Source: Branchiostoma floridae
Lineage: Eukaryota > Chordata > Leptocardii > Amphioxiformes > Branchiostomatidae
Reading direction: 5' to 3'
Length of the DNA: 62,000 bases
NCBI RefSeq assembly: GCF_000003815.2
Contig: NC_049981.1
Coordinates: 12,012,483-12,074,482 of the forward strand
The notes below the pieces were generated by a model, which saw nothing but the letters and a program-made list of their open reading frames with translations, had not been told where the DNA came from and did not search any database. Below, in pieces: positions 1-12,800 of this stretch. The position numbers were made by a program, and so were the translations under genes. The number at the start of each line of letters is the position of its first letter. Within the stretch, counting starts at the first letter, position 1.

Positions 1-845
1 AACCTAACCCTAGCGATTAGTGCTTAAGTCATATCTCGACAGTAGGCACCCGATTTCAAAACGGTTTGCAGATTACAAATCTGTACCAACATACCTTTGT
101 AATGATACCAAGTTTGACAGCCTGGAATATACTCTTAGCAATGTTGCCTCTAAGCACTACCCTAACCCTAACCCTAACCCTAGCGATTAGTGCTTAAGTC
201 ATATCTCGGCAAGTAAGCACCCGATTTGAAAACGGTTTGCAGATTACAAATCTGTACCAACATGCCTTTGTAATGATACCAAGTTTGACCGCCTAGAATA
301 CACTCTTTGCAATGTTGCCTCTAAGCACTACCCTAACCCTAACCCTAACCCTAGCGGTTAGTGCTTAAGTCATATCTCGGCAAGTAAGCACCCGATTTCA
401 AAACGGTTTGCAGATTACAAATCTGTACAAACATACCTTTGTAATGATACCAAGTTTGACCGCCTAGAATACACTCTTTGCAATGTTGCCTCTAAGCACT
501 ACCCTAACCCTAACCCTAACCCCAGCGGTTAGTGCTTAAGTCATATCTCGACAAGTAAGCACCCGATTTGAAAACGGTTTGCAGATTACAAATCTGTACC
601 AACATACCTTTGTAATGATACCAAGTTTGACCGCCTAGAATACACTCTTTGCAATGTTGCACTACCCTAACCCTAACCCTAACCCTAGCGGTTAGTGCTT
701 AAGTCATATCTCGGCAAGTAAGCACCCGATTTCAAAACGGTTTGCAGATTACAAATCTGTACCAACATACCTTTGTAATGATACCAAGTTTGACCGCCTA
801 GAATACACTCTTAGCAATGTTTCCCCTTAGCACCAACCTAAAATC
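1..845. repeat. ~171-bp satellite with embedded telomeric motif, five units
   Basis: Five head-to-tail units. The same landmark (tagcgRttagtgcttaag) recurs at 11, 181, 352, 523 and 686, so the period is 170-171 bp, with one 163-bp unit that lacks 8 bp. Each junction holds three to four CCCTAA repeats, that is TTAGGG on the minus strand. Units are highly similar, differing by scattered single bases. The CCCTAA polarity at the left edge is the one expected at the left end of a chromosome, so a subtelomeric position, or a scaffold end, is plausible. The array starts at base 1, so its full length is unknown. Confidence 0.95.
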
Positions 846-847
846 TA

Positions 848-1200
848 GACAAGAACAGTGTCAATCTATATGATACAAATGTGGAAAGTCTCTGTTCCAT
901 CCGTATAAACATCTCTTAAGAACGCAAATCTTCGGCATTTGTGCAACTGTGTCAATTTTTTTTTTGATACACCTGTAGTATGGCACTGTTCTTTCCGAAT
1001 AAACCTCCCTTAAAAGCGTAGAATCTCGACAGGACAAGAACTGTGTCGATCTATATTGTAGAAAGTCTCTGTTCCATCCGTATATACCTGCCTTGATAAG
1101 ACCGAAAAGCTTCGACATTGGCACAACTGTGTCAATTATTTTGACACACCTGTAGTATGGCACTGCTGTTCTATCCGTATAAACCTCCCTTGTAACGGAA
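848..1200. repeat. Two-unit ~185-bp tandem repeat next to the satellite
   Basis: The segment from 848 (gacaagaacagtgtcaatc) recurs at 1033 with about 80-85% identity. Shared landmarks are the gttccatccgtata block, a caactgtgtcaatt block and a cacctgtagtatggcactg block. It is unrelated to the 171-bp satellite on its left and carries no telomeric motif. The short reading frame across it is a by-product of the repeat. Confidence 0.8.
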
Positions 1201-3276
1201 AGCCTCTACATTGTAGTATAATATGTAAAAACAACATCAAGAGCACAGTAATCATTTAAACGTATAAAAGTTTCTGACATATCGCCGACTGAGGTGGTCC
1301 AACAACACTATACTATAAGTACGCTTTACCCGGAAGCAGTTGATCCTTGTCCTATAACTTGGTACATCGGAAAACTCCATGCAGTGCGTAACTCGTCTCG
1401 AATACAATGGCGAAACGCACCGCTAAAACCCTGTAAATTGGTCAACTTTGAGGCGTAAATACATGGCTTCTAACTGCGGTCTAGCTTTCAAATAGTTCCT
1501 CGTGATTTATCAATCCCTTCCAAGAACGGGGAACCATTTTTCAGGCTGATTTGACGCATCGCGGCTTTACTTTGCCGTTTTATATCTGACATATCGTAAG
1601 AACTCATCCGGGCTGAGTACACCATCGTGTTTTTTTTACAGCAGGTTACATCGTTTTCTCAGGCTCCGTTTTCTAATATAACCTCACCCCCAATAAAACA
1701 ATTATTTCATGAATATCTTATAAGAAGTACTGTCAGCAGAGACACTCACTTGATACATAAAGTGCCCCATTTGCCAGAGTCAACATTCACACATAAAGCT
1801 GTACACCTCAATAGAAGCACACAACAAGCCAGTTTTGGTACTTATTTACCAGAAATCTCCTACCTGTATACCATATCAAGTACACAAAGTATACCATAAC
1901 AAGGGTCAATGGCGGACATATCATGTTACATGGCACAAGGTAACGTCTACTTCTCCTACAATCTCTCGACCTGTCACCTTGATTTATCACTTGTCAGAAA
2001 ACTTCCTTTTCTGTCCTTTAGAAGTTTATACTGCAATATAATACTAGCATTTTACAGATGAAGGAGGATAATTTATGGGTGTGGTAAGATGTTCAAGCTG
2101 AAAAGTTTCCTCTGGCTATGACTGGTTTGTACTACATTGGCCAACTTCCTTGCTTTTTTAAATGAATGCAGACTGTGGACAGTAGATATTTATTACATCG
2201 ATGACACCATAGTATTAGATCATATCAGTACATGATGTGGGTGAGTCTTATATTTCAGCAACCATCAAAAGATGACAGAATGGAAGTACTGTGTAGATGT
2301 ACCAGGAAGGATGTTGGAGAATTTTTTAGAAGGCAACAGACCAAATGTAGTCTGTGTAACACAAACTCCGCTGTCTGGGGCTGTAACTGATGTTGGACGG
2401 GCTGCTATAAGCGAGATTTATTCAGGCTTTTATCTGCTTGAGTCCTTTTCTATATTATTTCAACTATAAAGTATCAATTTACAATTTTCTGGCACCTATT
2501 TTCCTTCTATGCCCCCCTAAATGCCTTCCTGGTATATCTTCCTATCTATGTAGGAATGTGAAAATCTACACTACAGAGTGGGTGTCCATCTAAATGTATA
2601 CTCTCCAAGCAGATATACAGCTCTTGCATATTTTTGCATCTTTTTCAAGTGGTGGCATTCTTGAAATAAAAGTGTAGCAAATAAAAAGTGTACCAGGAGT
2701 GGCAGGAAAAAGATAAAACAAGCCAAAGTCATATATCTACTTGGAGAATAGTAGACACTCACTAGTGGAGTTAAATATGTAACAGAAGAAAGTGTCTGCC
2801 ATGTCAACACAACTGGCACATCTCTCTTTCCTGTGTTGTACAGTATATTCTCATATTATATTTGGTAATGGAAACCTTTTCACCTTTGACAGTAACATTC
2901 AGATATCCTATGTTCTCTATGGAGATGTCTGCTAGCCTGGGTGCCAGTACCTTTCTCTTGGTTGCTTCGCAGAGTTCTTTCTCGTCACCTACTACAGAAG
3001 CGACAGAGAGAGCTGAACAAAGCTAAAAAGACTGGCACCCAAACAAGAAGTTTTGTTTAGAACAATCTTGAATCCATGCATTGATACAGGCTCTTTTTCT
3101 TCACCTTGTCTTGGTACCTCTGACATCTTGTCCTGACATATCCCAGGTATCTAAGCTAGATCTACATGACGCCTTCTAACATCTCTCTCTTTCTACACGT
3201 CTTAAGAAACTATGCTGCACGCCCGAAAAAAGTCTTTGCTTTCGAAGATCCCACTGTCCAGCTCACAACACGACTA
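1201..3276. other. Gene-free stretch, probable SUPT5H 3' UTR at its right end
   Basis: I see no exon here with splice sites and a recognisable protein; the small open frames are not supported. Read on the minus strand it lies downstream of the SUPT5H stop codon. Minus-strand AATAAA hexamers lie at 2417-2422 and 2189-2194, about 0.85 and 1.1 kb past the stop. Either could be the cleavage signal, so the 3' end of the SUPT5H transcript is unresolved. A foldback element sits at 2933-3044. Confidence 0.5.
2933..3044. repeat. Foldback (MITE-like) element
   Basis: The left end tagcctgggtgccagt is mirrored by actggcacccaaac at 3031-3044. The arms continue imperfectly inward (tctcttggttg opposite agctgaacaaag). 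About 110 bp in total, with no coding capacity. No clear target duplication was seen. Confidence 0.65.
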
Positions 3277-3805
3277 CTAGTCCTTCTGTCCGAGTTTTCC
3301 CAGAAATCTCAGCTGTAGAATCTTGAGCTGCGCGTCCAGGTCCATGCGCACGATCCCGTCCTGCCCGTCGATATTGATGAGAGTTCCCGTCGCTTCTCGG
3401 TCCTCTCCCAAGATCACCTTCACCTGGACAGTGTACATCAAGTTCAGAGTCAAATATCTCAATAGATATGAATATCAAAGATATAAAATATACTATCAAA
3501 GATAGCAAAAACAGCAAGATAGCAGCTCTTTCAAATGAAATACATTGAATAAAACACATTAATTTGAGGATCAACAACACCACAGCATGCCCAGAACAGA
3601 AGACATAAAAAGTTTTGTTGCAGTACCAAGGGAAGACGCTGGGAGGCCCAAAAATCAACTTTGACGTAGACAAGTCTTTCCTTGCCTTGATGACGAGAGA
3701 GAGTGTTACCTTGTCGTTCTTGGCAGGTGCTTCTGGTTCCAGGTGTTCTCCCATCACGTTCACCATCTTGTCTGCTTCAGACAGGTATACGGAGCACATA
3801 CCACC
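3277..3805 (-). CDS. SUPT5H: SUPT5H exons 27-28: C-terminal KOW segment and stop
   Basis: Exon 27 encodes [17 protein letters not shown] through [13 protein letters not shown]. Exon 28 encodes [20 protein letters not shown] and [18 protein letters not shown], then GQKD and a TAG stop ending at 3277. The same block closes vertebrate SPT5, with the last few residues differing (human ends KLLEA). This is the terminal KOW module at about residues 1050-1090. Intron 27 contains a dispersed repeat fragment (3571-3670). Confidence 0.95.
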
Positions 3806-6800
3806 CTGGGGGGAGGGGGCAGACAACAGTGAGTATCTTTTTATATAAGACATACAATATTAGCTACACGTGCTCAGCTATAATCTTGTTCTTGTTTTAG
3901 CACAACACAGTGATAGAAGCCCCATCACAATGGGAATAGTCACTAGGAAATTCAATAAAATGATGATTCAAATGACACTTTTTTCTACAGAAGTAGATAG
4001 ATATTGAAACTTTGCTCTAGCTTTTGACTGTGAAATCAGTATGGTCTCACTACTCCTGAGCTCACAGTGGATGCCATCATCAGCAATGGACTACTAGAGA
4101 GAAGAGTATGGAGGAAAATGTCAATGATGACTACAGTTCTCACCGATTGGCTACGGATAACTCCTCTCTGGTGGATGAGGTCGGGGTCTTCATGGGTCTC
4201 GCGGATTCGCACGGTGATGTCCACTGTCTGCCAATCAGTACCTCCCTGGTCCAGGCTAGCCCCTGGGGTCTGGGGGTTGAAACCCCCTGGGGAGGGGGCC
4301 CCCGGGGTCATGGGACTGAACCCCAGGGGCGAGGGGGTGGCCTGGTACCCTGCTGGGGAGGGCGTTGCCTGGTAGCCAGCGGGGGAGGGTGTGGCTTGGT
4401 AGCCGGCGGGGGAGGGGGCAGGCTGGTAACCTGCAGGGCTGGGGGTGGCTGGGAACAGAACACACAGGTTAACCTTCTCACTACTAAGGGTGCTTCCTAA
4501 TAAACATGTATCAGTATTCTGATATGGGAACACAATCTACAAATGCATGGAACAATCCTGTAAGAAAGTAAACGAATAGGCAAAAAATGCAATTCACTCA
4601 ACAGGAATATTTCTGCACTTAATCATACCAGTTGGCTAATGCACAAATATACAAGGGATATATGGTGCTGCATCTGTAGCTTGCAATTGCATCTTTTATT
4701 CATGTTTTGTGAGAAGCCTACATTTCCTTCATGGAAAATGCAATAAGGTCTATTAGATGTCATCTTAAGCACAGATAAGGAATACCTTGGTAAGATCCCT
4801 GTGGAGATGGCGTGGGTTGGTACGGTGAATACGTTGTCTCGCTCCCGTACATGCCCGCTGTTCCGGGCGTCTGTGGCGTGAAGGGTCCGGAGTGGTCCGC
4901 GGGAGAGTCTGCTGACACGTACCCTGGGGTGGCCGGGTTTGGCGTGGCGGCTCCGTAGCCTTGCGGTGACGGAGTGGCGTCGTCAAAACGGTAATCAAAA
5001 TCATCAGGCCTGGAGGTATGGAACCAGAGATGAATTTTTGCTATTACATAACTCATTTCTTAATGCTGTAAAACACATAGTTTTTCACATGAAAATAAAA
5101 ACTATGATGCCATTGCAGCTTCTTACTTCTTTTTCTCAATTTTGGTTTGTACCCATAAATAGTTGACTGAAAATGGCTAATACCAGCTCTGCCTTCAACT
5201 TTCAAGTACCTGAGTTATCAACCCAGAATTGAAGTGTTAAAAAATCTGGAATTATTGTAGAGTGGATCTCTCTTCCATCAAGTAATGTAGAAGCATCCTC
5301 ATTAGATAGCTTTAAACAATGGTTACAACTTCATGTACATACAAAAAGTTTAGGCTATGGCCTGCTATGACTCACCTAGAGGGTGTGTTTGGATTGGTGG
5401 GGTCCCACGCTCCCGTTCTGCCTGGGGTGCGGCTACCATCGTCATGCAGCGGGGTCTGGGACCCATAGTGGGGGGTTCTGCCTCCTGTGGAGGGTAGAGA
5501 GTGGAGTTTGTGGTTCCATTGCCTGTTATTCTACTTGTACTATATAGTAGAATAGGCTATTTTCATGAATGTTACACCATTTTGAATCTGGGGATCACAA
5601 CAGGTTGGAATGTGGGACAGAAGTGTTCAGCACAAGAACATCAGAAAGTCAACTGTTTTCACAAAATATTCAGAAATCATGAAGACATTCTAGTAGAGTA
5701 CATTTAATTTCACTTGCTCCAGTCTTACCTTCGTACTGAGGTGTCTGTGAACCATACATGGGTGTACGGGACCCGGCGCCATACATCGGGGTCTGCGATC
5801 CGTACATCGGAGTTCTACCATACGACGTACTGGCACCACCTCTGGTTGGACCCCTGGAGAACAACATAAACAAAAACCAAACATGTATAATGTAGCAAGA
5901 AAGAATTAGATGCAAAGCATAGAAACATACGCATAAAATCAATCAGGTATTTGCTTTTTACCGGCAGTCTGCATATCAGGGTATACAATTCTAGCATTCT
6001 ATCCTACTACTGTTTAGCAATAGTAAGAAGTATATGTTACGTACCCTACAGGGTTGAGTCTGGACCTGTCTACAGAGATAGTTTTACAGCTGGAGTGCAG
6101 TTCCACCCTTGCTGTGGACTCTGTAGCATCCTTCACCATACCGATATAGCCTGGAAACACACAACACAATCATAAGACTTCAGGTCAATCATTCAACATG
6201 GAATTTTCCCTCTTTAGGGCATTAACACTTCATTTGTTCCTGTACCATAACATATGTACTGTGACAACCATACATTATCTTTTTGCAATTTATGGAATAA
6301 ATTTCATGACTCCAGACTGTTGTCTTCCCAAAACCTTTGATTCATTTTGTCTCAAGGTTACACAAAAATAGTTGCAAAGAAATGTTTACATTACATTGTG
6401 TTGGGTAAAAAGTTATCATCTATCAAAACAAGGGCTTTCCTTTTTTCCAAGAGGGTAATGGTTCTTCAATCTTGCAAGGCCCTTGACAGAGCCAGACATT
6501 TTGTCTGATGAGCTTACCCTTGTAAGGCCCCTGACAGATCCTGACAGTCTGCCCGATGAGCTCCATGTCTCTCCTGGCCCTCCCCCTCCCCCTGCCCTGA
6601 CCACCTCCACCCCCTCCTCTGTCTCCTGTAAACAAATACCATCACAAATGTCATACACAAAAAAGCAAAATTCACAGCAATAAAATTTAATCACTCCAGT
6701 GTATGTCAACAGAAATTTTACATACAAATGGATAAAATGTAAGAAATCTAATCTATTGCCATGTATCTACTTGAATTCAGTTGAAGGAGAACATTATTGG

Positions 6801-9800
6801 AGGGAAAGCTACAAGCCAATCACAATGCCTCTTGACTGTAGGTAGTGACGTGATTGGCTGGTGACTTACTTATTTAAATTCTATTGCTTACAGATGAACA
6901 GGGTTGTTGGAAGTGACTTACCCCCACCACTGCTGGGGTGTTGTGGACTGGACAGTCGAGGGGACATCGGGGCAAATCCTCCCATCACTGTGGTTGTGTT
7001 ACTGGGCTGGATAGGTAGAAATTATTAACATAAACCTATAGCTCATTTCATATTGCTCTGTTCAGAAGCAGGTACAATGCATTCAACAGGTTATCCTTAC
7101 ATTGTGGTATTTTATACTTTTTTCATCAGGTTGAGTTTTCACCAAGAGAAAGAACAGCAAAAGCAGCTTACATACAAATAAAATTGCACAAAGATTTTAT
7201 GATCTACAGTGTGTAACTGACCCTTGACCCTCCGGCGAGCACCACGTGTCTGGAGCGCACCACAAACATGCCGCCATTGTCTGTCATCATCTTGGAGTAC
7301 AGGAAGGCATAGCTACGGTACAGGTGCTTCACCTCACCTTGCCGGCCCTACAGGTAGGTAAACAGTGTTCACCCATCAGTTGACAGGGTGGTTAAATAAT
7401 TACACTATCAACACATCACATGGTTTCACTGTGAACTGTGTGAGAAACTGTGGAACCAACAAAGAAGAGTTATTTCTTGGTGTCAAAATGCCTACAAAGG
7501 CTGACAGTATTCTAATTTTGGGACTTAAATTTGCATTGACAAAACAATGTACTGTCCAATCTTCCATGACTAAGACAATACTACTGCATGACTAATGTCA
7601 AACCTTGGCCTATTATGTAAATAGGAAAGGAAAGAAAGGAAAGTGATTTCAATCCAGTTTTAGCTCACTGAAGAGCTAGTCTTCCACTGATTGTGACAGA
7701 GAGGACAGATGCTATATACAGTATTTACAGAGTCATTGTAACAGGGAAATTCCCCAAGCTCTTTTTGACAAGTACAGTGAACAGTGGACCATGGCTTAAC
7801 ATCCTGTCGTACAGACTGCAACCCTTTCCGGTAGGTTACATGTCAGGTGAGCAAAACAGCCGGAATCAAACTCATGGCTTCTAGTTTCTGAGGCAGGGCC
7901 ACTAACCACTGGACTACACATGCTACCTGACTTTCAAAAAGGAAAGCCTGTCACTTGCAAGTTAGAAAGACTTATGACTTGCTGTACCCACCGAGTGTTG
8001 TCCATCTATGACCTTGACAATGTCTCTGACTTGGATGTTGTTCTGTTCAGCATCAAGGGCAACTGCATTCCTCGTGTTTTTCTTCTGTGTGACTGCGTTC
8101 TGTTTAACATTAACCACCTGGCAAGGAAAACAAAAAAATTCACACATGGGTTGGTACTATTGTTGTATAATAATCAAGTATCAAACTGTTGTATATCTAG
8201 CACTGATGGTTTTTATACTGAGAAAGCTATTTCAAGAACTCATTTCAATCAAGTTTGATACAAAAGGAAGAATACACTACAACTACAAGTGTCCAGAGGT
8301 TACAGAAGCATTGACTTTAGGCTACTGTACGCTTGCTTAGTGTATCACTACTGTATACTACTGCATTGGAGGAGACTGTTCTTACCTTGCCATGCATATT
8401 GAGCACTGAGAACGACTCCCTCTCTAGTCTTACAATGATGCCTACTGTCTGTGGACTGAAGAAGAAAAAATACATCAACTTCAATCTTAAAAGTGCAATA
8501 AATTCTCTTAAGACAACTAAAATATTCTCCCAATCAAAAACTTTTACTGAAGAAGTCTATTGGTTTATCAACAAGTTTTTTTTAATTGTAAATTCTTCTA
8601 TAGAGGAATGAAATATAACCAGGGGGCCCAAACCCTAAACCACTTACTCTCTGGCCAAAGAGGCATCTACACTCAAAAATTACAACCAGAACAAGTCCGG
8701 GACTTGAGATCTCAAAATTGGAAATTTCACTGCAGTACTGTAACAAGCCGCTTAGTGGTCCAAAATTCAATCACTTCAAGGTCTCTACAAGACCTACCCA
8801 CATATCAAATACCAAAACGGGCGTTCTAGAGCAACGCTGTCCATCCGCAAACATAGTACATAGTAATGCTACTAAAAACATTATTGGCAAAGGTACTGAC
8901 TCAAGCATGACTAGATCTCCAAACTGGAACTGTCCCATGGAGTCCACTCCTGAGCTCATCTCTGTACACAATTGCAGGTCCTGGGGCCGCACTTTCAACT
9001 GGAAAACACACCAAACACAGTCAAGAAATATCCAGGAAAGTTTTTTTGTTTGTTGTGCCATGATTTTGTTCTCCTTATTTTGAAATGAATAAAAAGAAAG
9101 AACTTAAAAAAAAAAAAAATATCCAGGAAAGTTTCAAGACCATGAAAATATATCCAACTTGTTTTCAGCCCCAAGGAAAAATGTCATCCTAAGTAATTCT
9201 AAACAAATCAAATCAAATCATACTTATTTCTGTCGCAAGATGTAATTTACATTCCTCTCATGCAATCCATTTCAAACAATATTCTATATCATGTTCCTTT
9301 TTCCCCCAAAATGAACCATCCCATAAAACTAACAAAAAAGGTTTTCATCATCTTCTTGTTTGTACATAATATATGTAACATGCATGTTAAACATCTCCGT
9401 ATGAACTATGCCACATTTCAGAAACTAAACATTTTATTACTGAAACACACTATCAAAACATGTGATCTTGAGACAGGCTGCTTACCTCATGCATAGTCAG
9501 GTCAGAGAACAGCACGACATAGTGGTCCTCCACACGGACAATCAGACCCGTGTCCCCCTCGTACCGGCCTGCGATCACCTTCACGTGGTCGCCCATGTTG
9601 AAGTGCTTCCTCAACTCATGGGAAGGGAACTCCAAAGGTTCCTGTGGAAATACAATCAAAATAGTTAAAGTAAATTTCTGATAAGAAATTGGAAAATGAC
9701 ATGTATTGTAATATTTTTTGGCACTGGGGGTGGAGCTGTTAAATGTTTACTTTCATGGCATTAAGTTAAAGGATTTGATGTACATCTGTCCAATCTTACT

Positions 9801-12800
9801 GGTATGGTGTTAGGATATGTTACAAGGATATTTGTACTGCTTGACAAAAAAAATTTTCTTTACCATTTCTCTGATCTCATATTCGAATATTGGTTAATTC
9901 GAACTTGTCTAAGAAGACCACATAGAGAATCCGGTCATTTTAGACAAGCGGTCTTCTTATAAAGAAGGAGAGTGACAGGCGCAAAGCAAGATAGATGGCA
10001 TGCGGATTTCAAAGTTCATGTCCTTTAATCATTGACAAACGTGCATACTTGGAAGTACAAGAAACATGTACACAAAATGTTATACCAATTGAAGTAAAAT
10101 TGAAATGCTTCCTAAATTTATGTTTTTCTTCTCTATTTTTCTAGATTCTTAAGATAATATTCATGCAAATTTGTAGCTTTGTTGGGCCAAACAGCATCAT
10201 TTTCCCTGTTGGTATTGTTTGTCAAAACTTGTGAATGAGACTTACCTACCTTGAGGTCCTAATGTTTAGGCATGTCAGTGACTACTTTCTACCATTAGCA
10301 AGACAAGAATGGAAGCCTGCTGCATACCTTGAGGTCCTCGTGTTTCGGCATGATGGTGACCTTGTTGCCATCCACAGTCATGACCTTGCCCTGCAGGTGG
10401 ATGAGTTCTCCCTCTGCGACCTCCACGATGTCACCAGGTGCCAGGCTGTGCTGCTTGTCAACCTTACCTCTGGACTCAGGTACCACTAGATGCCATGGTC
10501 AAGGGATTAACACAACCTTCTGTACTTATAACAAATATTACTAACAATTTCATGATAGTAACGAAATTATGGAGCTTTGTATCTACCCACCAAATACAGA
10601 AATCTACGGCATGATCATGAGATAGGTCAGTTTATATTTGCTGATACAATGTGTGGCCTGTAGCAACTTATGAAGAAACTGCAGAATAACCTTCTCTGTG
10701 AATACTGGACACTATATGATATATAAAGAACTTAATGATTTTCTGATAAACGTTACTTCTTCTATTACCAGTACTTTTTTAACATTGCCCTATATACCCT
10801 GACACACAGAGCCAGTTCCTCCATATAAATTATAATACAAGCATCTCATAGCTAAGACAGACTGATGTAAGAAGGATACACTCTATGTCCATCCCCTCTG
10901 GCTGGTCTTCAAACTTCTCCAACTCTGACAGGGTGGGTTTTACTCCTTCTGTGATCTAAGAAACAATGCATGCTTTAATGCTTGACCAACATCATTTCTT
11001 CATGTGTTTTGATAACTTTCACAACTTTAGAAAACAAAGAATGCTCAGTGGATCAAACATACATGATTATACACATGTTCAAAATGGCAACTAGAAAACT
11101 AGAAAATACTATTGATTGTACTATTAAACAACTATTATCACTAATTATATATCGAGTGTACTTTCTGTTACCCTATTGTCCTTCTGACTGTTCCTTGACA
11201 GTCACATTAGAATTACAGTAATTCACCACACACTCAAATAACTGTTATATCTAAAGTCTTGTTTTTTTGTTATACCACAACTTACGATTGCTGACATGAC
11301 AAAAGTCTTGAAGAGGAAGCCCTTGCGGCTGTAACGGTTCCCCTCGAAGATCAGGAAGTCTCCGTCTGAAGTCACCTCACCTCCGATCGCTCTGCAAGAG
11401 ATACATTAAACAAAGGTTTAACCAATAAAATCTAAGTTCATAGTCCTGTGTTTAAGTTAGATATCTCCCAACACAGACACACTTTAATAGTACTGTAAAT
11501 TCAGTTACTTTGGCTATGGCTTTATTCTACAATGCAGTGGTAATACACTGGAAAGTTTATCTAATTCAAACCATGACACTTACCTGATGGCGTCGACGTC
11601 AAACAGTTTCTGTGGTGGTCGGCGGAACTTTTTCCTCTTCTCCCCCTGGTCCTGGAGAGAAGAAAACAGTGTACACTTTACAAGGAGACACAAATTCAGC
11701 AACAAGGAGGGAAAGCAGAAACTTAAGACTATAACTGTAGCCACTGACTTTGCTTTTGCAAATCATCTTCATCCCAACTTTCTGTGCATCTCTTAACTTG
11801 GTGTAAACAATACACTGCAAGGATCAATCTTTGGCGTGGTCTAATCAGGGAGTATCCCACAAATGCATTTTTCTTTTGCCCATGACATTTTGCCCCTTAT
11901 GAAGTAAAAATCAAAAAATTGTTCCAGGTTTGCCTAGTCTTGTCCCTTACCTGTGAGGCCTTCTGTACACCCCTCAGCTTGGTGTAGTCCACACGAGGGA
12001 TGAGTTTGAGGTGAACAGAGTTCATGCTGGGCTCGACATAGTCCACCTGTGCCAGGTCATCCTTGTACACACCTCGCTTCAGCCGCACCCACGACTTGGG
12101 CTTGAGCGCGACTGTTTCTTTTACCACCTTTAGGACATCTACAATGAAAAATTGTGAAACATCGGTGAATACTGTTGTCAGAGGCTATACTAGTATGTAA
12201 ATTGCACCTTTTGTTAAAAGCAATGTTAAGCAGTGATTTCAAAGTATTTTAGGCATTCGAAAAGAAATGCTACCATTAGAATGGATATGAATATGAATAT
12301 GAGATACTTTATTAATAAGTAGGCGGATAGCATAATTCATTGGTGAATATACTTTCTGAAATGACAGCTTCACAAAGCATTTTATCCTAAAACATACCAA
12401 AAGTTCATTTTCCGCAAAATTTGTCACATGCTTTACTGGTGTAACATAATAATATGATGTTTTTTTCCTAATTCCCTACAACTGCCATGTCAGCATTTAA
12501 CTTTTTCCCTACTAAGGTAGACTTTTGATACCAGATCTGTACTGGTTACAGTGTTGTACAGTAGAATAAAGGTTAAATAGAAAACCCACCTGTCATCTCC
12601 TTGATGGGGACCATCTGTTGTTGCCACAGCCCCATGCGCAGGTTCCCCACCCCTGTGATGGCCGCCTTCACGTGGGTCTGTTTGAAGGACTCCACGTACA
12701 CATACCCCTTCAGACCCTCCTTAGCAACAATGGACTTGATCTGCAGGGGCTGCAATTACATGGGAGAGTTCTTTAGTCTGTGCTTATTTTCACTGACAGA

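Noticed and set aside
2272-2469. Plus-strand 65-codon frame (MTEWKYCVDVPG...)
   Set aside because: No recognisable family, no splice sites, and it lies in the 3' flank of SUPT5H on the other strand.
4067-4500. Plus-strand open frames of 102-130 codons
   Set aside because: Antisense of the GC-rich SUPT5H CTR2 exon; Gly/Trp-rich composition is a by-product of Pro/Ser codons.
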